Shown here one piece after another: positions 1-5,548 of a stretch of DNA of 5,548 bases. The first letter of the stretch is position 1. Every line of letters starts with the position of its first letter. This stretch comes from Gammaproteobacteria bacterium. Lineage in GTDB: Bacteria > Pseudomonadota > Gammaproteobacteria > Pseudomonadales > DSM-25080. Made by a program: the position numbers and the translations under genes. The stretch spans positions 1 through 5,548 of the forward strand of contig JABXIR010000210.1 in assembly GCA_013372965.1 (NCBI GenBank). Direction: 5' to 3'. A model generated the notes under the pieces. That model made no database searches and was not told where the DNA came from. It saw only the letters and a list, made by a program, of their open reading frames with translations.

Positions 1-1
1 A

Positions 2-1186
2 ATTTCTTTAGTCTCTGCCTGTGCCACGGCGCCCAGAAACCTTACTGAGGTCAGACTTAATCAATTACCCACGGTGCCGCCCGTCCCTGAGCGCACGCTT
101 TTCCCCGAGGTTAATACTCACATTGTCGACGTCGTCGAGTCACCCGTTGAACCATCGAACAGCGCGAATATAAGTCAAGATAACGCCGCTCTGTTGCGTC
201 TTCATGAGCAACGACTAACACCGAACGCGACACCCACTCGGTTGCGCACAACACTCAATCAAACCGTCTCGCCAAGTGACCGGCTCCGCGTAATACGCCT
301 GCGACAATACCTCTACAATACGACCGAATTCGAATGGACTTACTCACTATTTTCCAATGGCTCATCAACCGAGCGGACGGGCAGCTGTATAGAATTCAGT
401 GCCTTCGTTATTGCTCATGCTCGTGAACTTGGTCTTGAAGCAGAGTTCGTATACGTCGAACAACCACCTATCTGGACAAACGCGGGCGCTGAAGAATGGT
501 TATCAATTCACCACATTGCGGCGCGCGTTAAAGCAGATGGACAATGGTTTGATTTTGATATCACCGGTTACCGCGAACAAACTCGCCAGTCGCATCGACT
601 CAGCGACCAAGAGGCGTATGGGTTACTCATTGGGAACGAAGCGGCCCGTGCATTGATTGAACGCGATATGATTCATGCAGATGCACTCGCGCGAGAATCG
701 GTTCGGCACTTTCCATCCCACGCGGGCCTCTGGTCCAACCTCGCTTTAATCCACGCCGAGCGAAGTGAACGCGATGCGCGACTATTATTTGGTGTTTCAA
801 TTAACCAGACTTACGCACGAGAGGTCGCCCTGAGTAACTACGAGCAGTTTCTCAAGCAGCGAGACGACCGAGAGGGAGCGCAACTGATTGAGCGTCAACT
901 GGCGGAATATCGTTCGAGTCATCCCTATTACTTGCGCCGACAAGCGTCCGAGGCGTTAATTTCTGGTCGCCCTCACCTTGCTGTAGAGCGTCTCGAGCAG
1001 GCCATCGAAGCAGCTCCCAACGCCGCTACCTTGTACTACGCCCTTGCGGCAGTACATGATTTCTTGGGCGAAACGGAGCAATCCAATGAACTCAAGCGGA
1101 CTGCGCATTCAATCGACTCAGGTCAATCAAGCAACATATTCGATCGTAAACAGCGCGCTCTAGCGACCTTGTTTAACAACGATTAA
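2..1186 (+). CDS. Transglutaminase-like / TPR lipoprotein, 5' end outside the window
   Basis: This frame is open from the first bases of the window, so the gene is truncated at its 5' end. A GTG at 74 is available as a start but is unlikely to be real: the codons before it encode the end of a lipoprotein signal peptide, Leu-Val-Ser-Ala-Cys, followed by a Pro-rich linker. Counting from that GTG as residue 1, a transglutaminase-like core spans about 65-170. Cys105 lies in GSCIEFSAF, at the start of a helix; His147 lies in HHIAARV; Asp162 lies in GQWFDFD. Cys, His and Asp occur in the order and spacing of a papain-like triad. Residues about 190-235 and 290-347 form TPR-like helical pairs. A lipoprotein of this type would sit in the periplasm, probably on the outer membrane because Ala follows the Cys. 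Its substrate is unknown; it could be a protease, amidase, cross-linking enzyme or scaffold. The fold call is fairly sure and the activity is not. Confidence 0.85.
   Translation: MSLVSACATAPRNLTEVRLNQLPTVPPVPERTLFPEVNTHIVDVVESPVEPSNSANISQDNAALLRLHEQRLTPNATPTRLRTTLNQTVSPSDRLRVIRLRQYLYNTTEFEWTYSLFSNGSSTERTGSCIEFSAFVIAHARELGLEAEFVYVEQPPIWTNAGAEEWLSIHHIAARVKADGQWFDFDITGYREQTRQSHRLSDQEAYGLLIGNEAARALIERDMIHADALARESVRHFPSHAGLWSNLALIHAERSERDARLLFGVSINQTYAREVALSNYEQFLKQRDDREGAQLIERQLAEYRSSHPYYLRRQASEALISGRPHLAVERLEQAIEAAPNAATLYYALAAVHDFLGETEQSNELKRTAHSIDSGQSSNIFDRKQRALATLFNND
11..22 (+). other. Lipobox and signal peptidase II cleavage site
   Basis: The codons here read Val-Ser-Ala-Cys, preceded by Leu, with the Cys codon TGT at 20-22. 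This fits the lipobox consensus [LVI]-[ASTVI]-[GAS]-C. Only the last few residues of the hydrophobic signal segment (Ile-Ser-Leu) fall inside the window, so the n-region and the bulk of the h-region cannot be checked. The residue after the Cys is Ala, not Asp, which by the usual Lol rule favours sorting to the outer membrane. Confidence 0.7.
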
Positions 1187-2265
1187 AGATCGGCCAGTGG
1201 GTTAGCCTCGTGCAACTCGAACATCGCGGCCACCTCATCCGCTGAAACCGAGCTGACCGAGGTGTGCTGCCATTTAGGTTCGTTATCTTTATCAACAATC
1301 AGTGCACGCACCCCTTCTTGGAAATCAGGCCCAGCTAAGCAGTTCACACTCATCACCCATTCCATCCGAAAAATCTCCGCCAGCGTCATTGATGGCGCGC
1401 GCTGGATTTGTTGCCAAACTAGATGAGCTGTCATAGGACATCCGCTGAGCAGTTTGCTTTTCGAACCCGATAAGAAACGATCGTCGGTATCTAGCTTCTC
1501 AAAACGTTCGATAATCGTTTGCAAATCGTCGCCCGAACAGAGCGAAATAATGTCTTCACGCTTTGACATCATTCGAGGCTCGATCGACTCACTGTCGGCT
1601 GCCATCTGTGACAGCACTGACGACACGTGCTGGTGAGCGTCTTTGGTCAAATCGACCGTTAGAAAATTAGCGAGCAATTGATGCTTGGCATCGTTTTCTA
1701 AAATGAAATCGCCAATACCTAATGCAATCGCATCGGCGGCGTTTACGGAACAACCCGTCAGTCCCATGAATAGACCAAACGGCTTGGGCGCTTTTGACAG
1801 CATGTAAGAACCGCCCACATCAGGGTAAAGACCAATCGATATTTCCGGCATGGCGATTCGACTCGTTTCGGTCAAAACACGGTGAGAGGCGCCACCGAGC
1901 AGACCTAGACCGCCGCCCATAACAATGCCGCTGCCCCAAACAACAATCGGCTTCGAGTAGTTATGGATGGTGTAATCAAGTCGATACTCTTTAGCGAAAA
2001 ACTCGCGACCGTGATCGCCCTCAATCGCATCGCTTCGAAGGCGCTTAATATCGCCCCCAGCGCAGAATGCTTTTTCACCTGCACCATCGAGAAAGATCAT
2101 GACAACCTCATCTCGAGATTTAAAATCATCGAGGTATCGTTGCAACAACTCGACCATCGGCAGCGAGAGGGAGTTGAGCGTCTTAGGAGAATTTAGCGTT
2201 AGGTGTGCGATCACATGACCCGTCGCTGTGGGTATTTCGCGTAGTAATATGACAGATTCGGACAT
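1183..2265 (-). CDS. 3-Hydroxyisobutyryl-CoA hydrolase-like protein (enoyl-CoA hydratase/isomerase family)
   Basis: A complete 360-residue cytoplasmic crotonase-fold protein. The N-terminal NSPKTLNSL at 25-33 is the usual crotonase entry strand. The oxyanion/CoA-binding signature AFCAGGDIKRL is at 66-76, and a second glycine-rich segment, GIVMGGGLGL, is at 113-122. The segment MPEISIGLYPDVGGSY at 139-154 carries Glu141 and Asp149, eight residues apart, as in the catalytic pair of human HIBCH. The C-terminal part, with the segment around FQEGVRALIVDKD (315-327) followed by PKW, matches the HIBCH-type extension absent from short enoyl-CoA hydratases (about 260 residues). Family reaction: hydrolysis of 3-hydroxyisobutyryl-CoA to 3-hydroxyisobutyrate in valine breakdown. 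The ATG at 2265 has no strong Shine-Dalgarno, but the next Met is residue 37, inside the fold. No other valine-pathway gene is in the window, so a related acyl-CoA could be the true substrate. Confidence 0.9.
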   Translation of the reverse strand: MSESVILLREIPTATGHVIAHLTLNSPKTLNSLSLPMVELLQRYLDDFKSRDEVVMIFLDGAGEKAFCAGGDIKRLRSDAIEGDHGREFFAKEYRLDYTIHNYSKPIVVWGSGIVMGGGLGLLGGASHRVLTETSRIAMPEISIGLYPDVGGSYMLSKAPKPFGLFMGLTGCSVNAADAIALGIGDFILENDAKHQLLANFLTVDLTKDAHQHVSSVLSQMAADSESIEPRMMSKREDIISLCSGDDLQTIIERFEKLDTDDRFLSGSKSKLLSGCPMTAHLVWQQIQRAPSMTLAEIFRMEWVMSVNCLAGPDFQEGVRALIVDKDNEPKWQHTSVSSVSADEVAAMFELHEANPLADL

Positions 2266-2341
2266 AGGCTTATCATTATATTTAGTGTTAAAGTCGAGTT
2301 ATTATACCTCAACCCAGTTGCTTCGCACGACGGACTTTTTC
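2266..2341. promoter_or_regulatory. Divergent promoter region between the CoA hydrolase gene and aceK
   Basis: These 76 bases separate two divergent start codons and are A+T rich over 2271-2306. On the minus strand there are two exact TATAAT hexamers, at 2306-2301 and 2280-2275. The first would start transcription near 2294 and leave a leader of roughly 28 bases for the hydrolase. The second would be almost leaderless. Neither has a recognisable TTGACA at the right distance. On the plus strand TATTAT at 2300-2305 is the best -10 for aceK, again without a clear -35. That both genes are driven from here follows from the layout; the exact promoters are uncertain. Confidence 0.45.
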
Positions 2342-4087
2342 ATGCCCTCTGCCAAAAAACATGCGTACACCGCCACCCGAATCGCCACCTCGATTTTGAA
2401 TGGATTCGAAGCGGCCATCGAAGATCATAACCGCGTGACCATCGGCGCTCGAGCTCGCTTCGAACAGGGTGACTGGCCTGCTGTCAGCGCGGCACAAAAG
2501 AAACGCGGGGATGTGTACCGAGCTGGAATTGATCGAACCATTCAAAAGCTTAAGAACCTCGCCAACGAGCAGTTAACTCACCTTGAGCTGTGGCGGTCCG
2601 TCAAGCGCGAGTACGATCGCATGACTTTCGAGCACGATAACCGCAATATCACCCACACGTTTTACAACTCCGTTTACTCAAATTGGTTTAGTTTCGAGGA
2701 AATGGATGAATCTTACTTATTCGTTTCTAGCCAAACCGCTTCGCAACGCGATATCGACCCTCGCGTATTTAATCGTTTTATTTTTAGCGGCGACTGGGAC
2801 GACCTCGCAATCAACATCCTAGACCGATACGAGTTTGGCGTGCCATGGATTGATGCGGACCAAGACGCAGACCATATCGTCAAGACGCTTCAAGCCGATT
2901 TTAAACAGCTCAACCTCAAAGCCGCCCCTACGGAAATTCAAATTTTAAAATCGGTGTTTTATCGAAACAAAGGCGCGTACCTGATCGGTAGAATTCTATT
3001 CTCCGATCAAACGATACCGTTAATCTTGCCGATCTCGCACGATCTCGAGCGTGGCATCTTTGTAGACGCTTGTATTACCTCGGTCGACGACGCGAGCGTC
3101 ATATTCAGCTTCAGCCGCTCACACTTCATGGTCGATGCACGAATTCCCCAAGCTTACGTCAATTTCCTTGCCACAATTATGCCGTTCAAGCATCGTCATG
3201 AGCTGTATACCAGCCTAGGTTTCATCAAGCACGGGAAGACCGAGTTCGCTCGCGACTTTTTCGAACACACGAAAGACTGTGGTGACAAAATCGTGTTTGC
3301 CGACGGCATCCCCGGCATGGTAATGACGGTATTTACACTGCCAAGTTTCGATGTCGTTTTCAAAGTCATCAAGGACAGTTTCACCCCACCTAAGAAAGTG
3401 TCAAAGCAAGAAGTCATTGATAAGTATCGACTGGTGAATCGCCACGACAAAGCAGGTCGGATGGCCGATACCCAGGAGTTCAAACACTTCTGGATTGATA
3501 CGGCGCTGTTCGATCCTGACGTATTAAAGACACTCCAGCAGCAGGCACCAAGTCAGTTTGAGATCATTGGCAGCCGTGTTCGAATCGCTCACGTTTACAT
3601 CGAGCGACGCATGATCCCACTCAATATCTATGTGGCTGAGGCCGACTCAGACCACTTGGACTTAGTGATGCGGGATTACGGAAACGCGATCAAGGAAATC
3701 GCGGGCGCCAATATTTTCCCAGGCGATATGCTACTCAAAAACTTTGGCGTTACTCGTCACAATCGTGTGATTTTCTACGATTACGATGAGATTATGTTTC
3801 TAAACGACTGTAATTTCCGGCGCATCCCACCGCCGAGAAACGCCGCCGATCTGTATTCGGATCGACCGTGGTACTCCGTCGCCGACAACGACGTATTTCC
3901 CGAAGAATTCGGCTACTTTTTTGCCGGCAATATCGAAGCTAAACGCGCCTTCGAGCGCCACCACTCGAACCTATACGAAGTCGACACCTGGACATCGCTT
4001 CAGCAACGGGTCGAGAATGGGTCTACGCCATATATCTACCCGTTTGACGACACGCGACGATTCTACCCTGACCGTCAACATCGCTAA
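2342..4087 (+). CDS. aceK: Isocitrate dehydrogenase kinase/phosphatase AceK
   Basis: A cytoplasmic bifunctional enzyme that phosphorylates isocitrate dehydrogenase (inactivating it and diverting isocitrate to the glyoxylate bypass) and removes the phosphate again. From the ATG at 2342 the product is 581 residues, against 578 in E. coli. The regulatory N-terminal half begins with a typical AceK segment (SILNGFEAA at 17-25, ARFEQGDWPAV at 38-48). The ATP-binding loop ADGIPGM is at 320-326 and the ATP lysine is Lys341 in VFKVIKD. GRMADTQEF holds Asp376, and NIFPGDMLLKNFGV holds Asp462 and Asn467. FYDYDE holds Asp480 and Asp482. From memory these match E. coli residues 315-321, 336, 371, 457, 462, 475 and 477 with a constant offset of five, so kinase and phosphatase residues all appear intact. 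The frame is open back to GTG 2228, but that start would add 38 unrelated residues and overlap the hydrolase gene. A weak GGA at 2332-2334 precedes the chosen ATG. aceB and aceA are not adjacent. Confidence 0.97.
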   Translation: MPSAKKHAYTATRIATSILNGFEAAIEDHNRVTIGARARFEQGDWPAVSAAQKKRGDVYRAGIDRTIQKLKNLANEQLTHLELWRSVKREYDRMTFEHDNRNITHTFYNSVYSNWFSFEEMDESYLFVSSQTASQRDIDPRVFNRFIFSGDWDDLAINILDRYEFGVPWIDADQDADHIVKTLQADFKQLNLKAAPTEIQILKSVFYRNKGAYLIGRILFSDQTIPLILPISHDLERGIFVDACITSVDDASVIFSFSRSHFMVDARIPQAYVNFLATIMPFKHRHELYTSLGFIKHGKTEFARDFFEHTKDCGDKIVFADGIPGMVMTVFTLPSFDVVFKVIKDSFTPPKKVSKQEVIDKYRLVNRHDKAGRMADTQEFKHFWIDTALFDPDVLKTLQQQAPSQFEIIGSRVRIAHVYIERRMIPLNIYVAEADSDHLDLVMRDYGNAIKEIAGANIFPGDMLLKNFGVTRHNRVIFYDYDEIMFLNDCNFRRIPPPRNAADLYSDRPWYSVADNDVFPEEFGYFFAGNIEAKRAFERHHSNLYEVDTWTSLQQRVENGSTPYIYPFDDTRRFYPDRQHR

Positions 4088-4105
4088 CAAATTATTCGTA
4101 AAAAT

Positions 4106-4133
4106 TTGACGCAAAAAAATCATCCTCTACTAA
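4106..4133 (+). promoter_or_regulatory. Possible sigma-70 promoter of the Yip1-family gene
   Basis: TTGACG at 4106-4111 matches the -35 consensus at five of six positions. After a 16-base spacer, TACTAA at 4128-4133 is a poor -10 (three of six). Transcription would start about 35 bases before the start codon. No intrinsic terminator separates aceK from this gene, so read-through from aceK is an alternative source of transcript. Confidence 0.35.
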
Positions 4134-4154
4134 GCTTAAATTAAGACCATTAGT
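4129..4154. repeat. Small nested inverted repeats upstream of the Yip1-family gene
   Basis: The outer arms ACTAA (4129-4133) and TTAGT (4150-4154) enclose the inner arms CTTAA (4135-4139) and TTAAG (4141-4145). Both pairs are perfect but only five bases long, and their centres differ by about 1.5 bases. They overlap the predicted -10 and start-site region, which is where a repressor operator would lie. The region is A+T rich, so chance is a real alternative. Confidence 0.25.
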
Positions 4155-4161
4155 AAAGTTT

Positions 4162-4167
4162 ACGGAG
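4162..4167 (+). promoter_or_regulatory. Ribosome binding site of the Yip1-family gene
   Basis: ACGGAG ends eight bases before the ATG at 4176, a standard Shine-Dalgarno distance. It decides the start: an in-frame GTG at 4167 overlaps the last base of this site and has no ribosome binding site of its own. Confidence 0.7.
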
Positions 4168-4175
4168 TGTTGATT

Positions 4176-4790
4176 ATGAAACTACTAAGTCATACTGTCG
4201 GTATTCTTACCCATCCAGATTCTGAGTGGGCAACCATACGTCAAGAACGTGAAAATAAATTGAGTGTGTTTTTAACGCACGTCCCCTTTTTAGCCTTGAT
4301 TCCTGTCCTCGCTACGTTTTACGGTGTAACTCAAGTGGGTTGGGGGTTTAACGGCAATCACATGTACCTAACCCAGCAAAGCGCCGCGTCGCTGGCCGTG
4401 GTTAGCTACTTTGCCAATTGCTTCATGGTCTATGCCCTAGGCGAATTCATCGACTGGATGACTGAAACGTTCGCCGAAGGTGAGATGGAGAAAGGTCGAG
4501 GAATGACGATGGCGGTATTCCTGATGACGCCCGTCTTCCTCTCAGGACTCGTCTTCGCCTACCCACACTTGTGGTTGTGTGCTGTAGTCGCATTCGCCGG
4601 AGTCGCTTGGGCGGTATATCTATGCTACGAAGGCATGCCAATTCTGATGAAAATTCCGAAGGAACGCGCATTCATGTTCTCATCATCCGTCATGACCGTT
4701 GGTTTGGTGCTACTAGTGATCTTGAAAGTCGCCAGCGTCATTGTCTGGAGCATTGGCATCGGTCCTGAATACTCGTCGATGCCCAGTTAA
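4176..4790 (+). CDS. Yip1-family integral membrane protein
   Basis: A 204-residue inner-membrane protein. A short amphipathic N-terminus (MKLLSHTVGILTHPDSEW) is followed by about five hydrophobic segments near residues 31-52, 71-90, 112-129, 132-150 and 169-192. The segment YEGMPILMKIPKERAF, between helices four and five, together with the Ser-rich start of the last helix (MFSSSVMTVGLVLL), is typical of bacterial Yip1-domain proteins. In eukaryotes Yip1 proteins act in membrane traffic; the bacterial members have no well-established function. Helix two ends in an acidic loop (GEFIDWMTETFAEGEMEKGRG) that should lie outside the bilayer. The gene follows aceK by 88 bases on the same strand and ends in a strong terminator, so it is the last gene of any shared transcript. 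There is no signal peptide and no enzymatic motif. Family call fairly sure, role unknown. Confidence 0.85.
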   Translation: MKLLSHTVGILTHPDSEWATIRQERENKLSVFLTHVPFLALIPVLATFYGVTQVGWGFNGNHMYLTQQSAASLAVVSYFANCFMVYALGEFIDWMTETFAEGEMEKGRGMTMAVFLMTPVFLSGLVFAYPHLWLCAVVAFAGVAWAVYLCYEGMPILMKIPKERAFMFSSSVMTVGLVLLVILKVASVIVWSIGIGPEYSSMPS

Positions 4791-4814
4791 ATTTTCGTCG
4801 TCGAAGATGTAATT

Positions 4815-4841
4815 AGGGGAGCGTAATAAGCTCCCCTTTTT
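4815..4841 (+). terminator. Intrinsic (Rho-independent) terminator after the Yip1-family gene
   Basis: A perfect 8-bp stem, AGGGGAGC (4815-4822) with GCTCCCCT (4830-4837), closes a 7-base loop GTAATAA and runs directly into T residues (4837-4841). It lies 25 bases after the stop codon at 4790. On the minus strand the bases after the stem (AATTACATC) make a poor U-tract, so it should work mainly for the plus strand, although the convergent hydrolase gene has no other terminator nearby. Confidence 0.9.
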
Positions 4842-4870
4842 GCGTTACGAGTCTGCGAAATGTTCGTTGC

Positions 4871-5548
4871 TTATGAGGGGCAATGACTCTCAACAAACGC
4901 AACCAAGGTAGCCAGCCACTTCTCCCTCGATATATCATGGTGAAGCTCATGTCGAGCCATTTCAAACCACTTCAGCTCGACTGAGCAATTCACTAACGCG
5001 CGTTCGATATAGTTCGAATTTTCCGGCAAGTTAATTGAGTCTGCGGTGCCGTGACCAATCAGGATGGGGCACTTAATCTGATCGAGCGCTGTCTTGACTC
5101 GACTCATCGCAGAGAGCATCTCGGCCCCCCATCTCGCGGACACACGATCAAAGACTAATGGATCGGCAAGATAACGATCCACCTCAGACGGTATCGACGA
5201 AATACCATTAATATCGAGACCGTGAGACAGTTTCAGCCTGGGTACGACACGACTGAGTACCTTCGCTAACCAAATCAGTACAGGTGATGCATTAGCTTCG
5301 ACCACCGGGCCGCTCAATGCCACACCACTTAGCTTCGATGCAAGTGGACTCTGCTCTAACCAATCGAGTGTAATCACCGTGCCCATCGAGTGGGCCCAAA
5401 TGTACTTGGGGAAGTCATCTGCCGCTAGCCACCACTGAATAGCATCATCCAACCCTTGCGTATATTGTGACCAATGATCAATATGCCCCTGAACGCCGTC
5501 GCTTCGACCGTGCCCAATATGATCGAAGCCATACACGTTGAGACCGTG
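4871..5548 (-). CDS. Monoacylglycerol lipase / lysophospholipase-like alpha/beta hydrolase (S33-type), 5' end outside the window
   Basis: The C-terminal 226 residues of a serine hydrolase of the Hydrolase_4 (monoglyceride lipase / PldB) group, which cleaves acyl esters of monoacylglycerols or lysophospholipids. The frame runs through the right edge. The GTG at 5536 is an internal Val codon, because the residues before it (His-Gly-Leu-Asn) continue the family strand leading into YGFDHIGHGRSDG. About 50 N-terminal residues, including the oxyanion-loop HG motif, are expected outside. Numbering from that Val: nucleophile Ser50 in AHSMGT, acid Asp166 in HGTADSIN, base His196 in ARHELHHD, so the triad is complete. 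The cap region (about 80-140) is short and partly hydrophobic. No signal peptide can be judged. The gene converges on the Yip1-family gene, 80 bases away. An exact substrate cannot be assigned from sequence. Confidence 0.88.
   Translation of the reverse strand, partial: HGLNVYGFDHIGHGRSDGVQGHIDHWSQYTQGLDDAIQWWLAADDFPKYIWAHSMGTVITLDWLEQSPLASKLSGVALSGPVVEANASPVLIWLAKVLSRVVPRLKLSHGLDINGISSIPSEVDRYLADPLVFDRVSARWGAEMLSAMSRVKTALDQIKCPILIGHGTADSINLPENSNYIERALVNCSVELKWFEMARHELHHDISREKWLATLVAFVESHCPS

Noticed and set aside
399..656. 85-codon plus-strand open frame inside the lipoprotein gene
   Set aside because: It lies wholly within the better-supported transglutaminase-like frame, has no recognisable domain and no ribosome binding site that I can see.
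1963..2196. Plus-strand open frame opposite the CoA hydrolase gene
   Set aside because: It is antisense to the strongly conserved crotonase core; the product shows no family resemblance, so it is a shadow of the real gene.
3196..3483. 95-codon minus-strand open frame opposite aceK
   Set aside because: It is antisense to the AceK ATP-binding region, whose conservation explains the open frame; no domain is recognisable.
4088..4108. Inverted repeat CAAATT / AATTTG just after the aceK stop, considered as a terminator
   Set aside because: The 6-bp stem has a single G-C pair, a 9-base loop and no T-tract after it, so it is too weak to terminate; it also overlaps the possible -35 of the next gene.
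4447..4768. Overlapping open frames on both strands inside the Yip1-family gene
   Set aside because: Products are Arg- and Ser-rich, as expected of out-of-frame translation, while the Yip1 frame gives a coherent five-helix membrane protein.
1..5548. Mobile element, phage, defence or biosynthetic cluster
   Set aside because: No transposase, integrase, terminal repeats, CRISPR spacing or biosynthetic core enzyme is visible; all genes are consistent with normal chromosomal content.

Overview
The window looks like ordinary core chromosome of a gammaproteobacterium of moderate G+C, judged by eye at near 50%. The clearest marker is a full-length AceK (isocitrate dehydrogenase kinase/phosphatase), a protein mainly of Gamma- and Betaproteobacteria that use the glyoxylate bypass. 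A Yip1-family inner-membrane protein and a stand-alone 3-hydroxyisobutyryl-CoA hydrolase-like gene fit a free-living, aerobic heterotroph. I cannot name a genus.

Layout, left to right. (1) Bases 2-1186, plus strand: the 3' part of a gene for a lipoprotein with a transglutaminase-like Cys-His-Asp domain followed by TPR-like helices. Its start codon lies off the left edge, but the lipobox is visible in the first seven codons. (2) Bases 1183-2265, minus strand: a crotonase-fold 3-hydroxyisobutyryl-CoA hydrolase-like protein, convergent with gene 1 and sharing a 4-base TTAA stop overlap. (3) Bases 2266-2341: a short A+T-rich divergent promoter region. (4) Bases 2342-4087, plus strand: aceK. (5) Bases 4176-4790, plus strand: a five-helix Yip1-family membrane protein with a good ribosome binding site, a plausible promoter and a strong intrinsic terminator at 4815-4841. 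(6) Bases 4871-5548, minus strand: the C-terminal part of a monoacylglycerol-lipase/lysophospholipase-like alpha/beta hydrolase whose start lies off the right edge.

How the genes relate. Two of them touch carbon flow around the TCA cycle. AceK sets the split between the TCA cycle and the glyoxylate bypass by phosphorylating isocitrate dehydrogenase. The divergently transcribed hydrolase belongs to the valine/isobutyrate catabolic family, which yields propionyl-CoA or succinyl-CoA. Shared regulation is possible but unproven. The lipoprotein, Yip1 protein and hydrolase are envelope or lipid related and show no obvious pathway link to the others.

I found no mobile element, CRISPR array, tRNA, rRNA, phage gene or defence gene, and no intergenic stretch is longer than about 90 bases. 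I see no convincing undescribed system. The least understood item is the transglutaminase-TPR lipoprotein.
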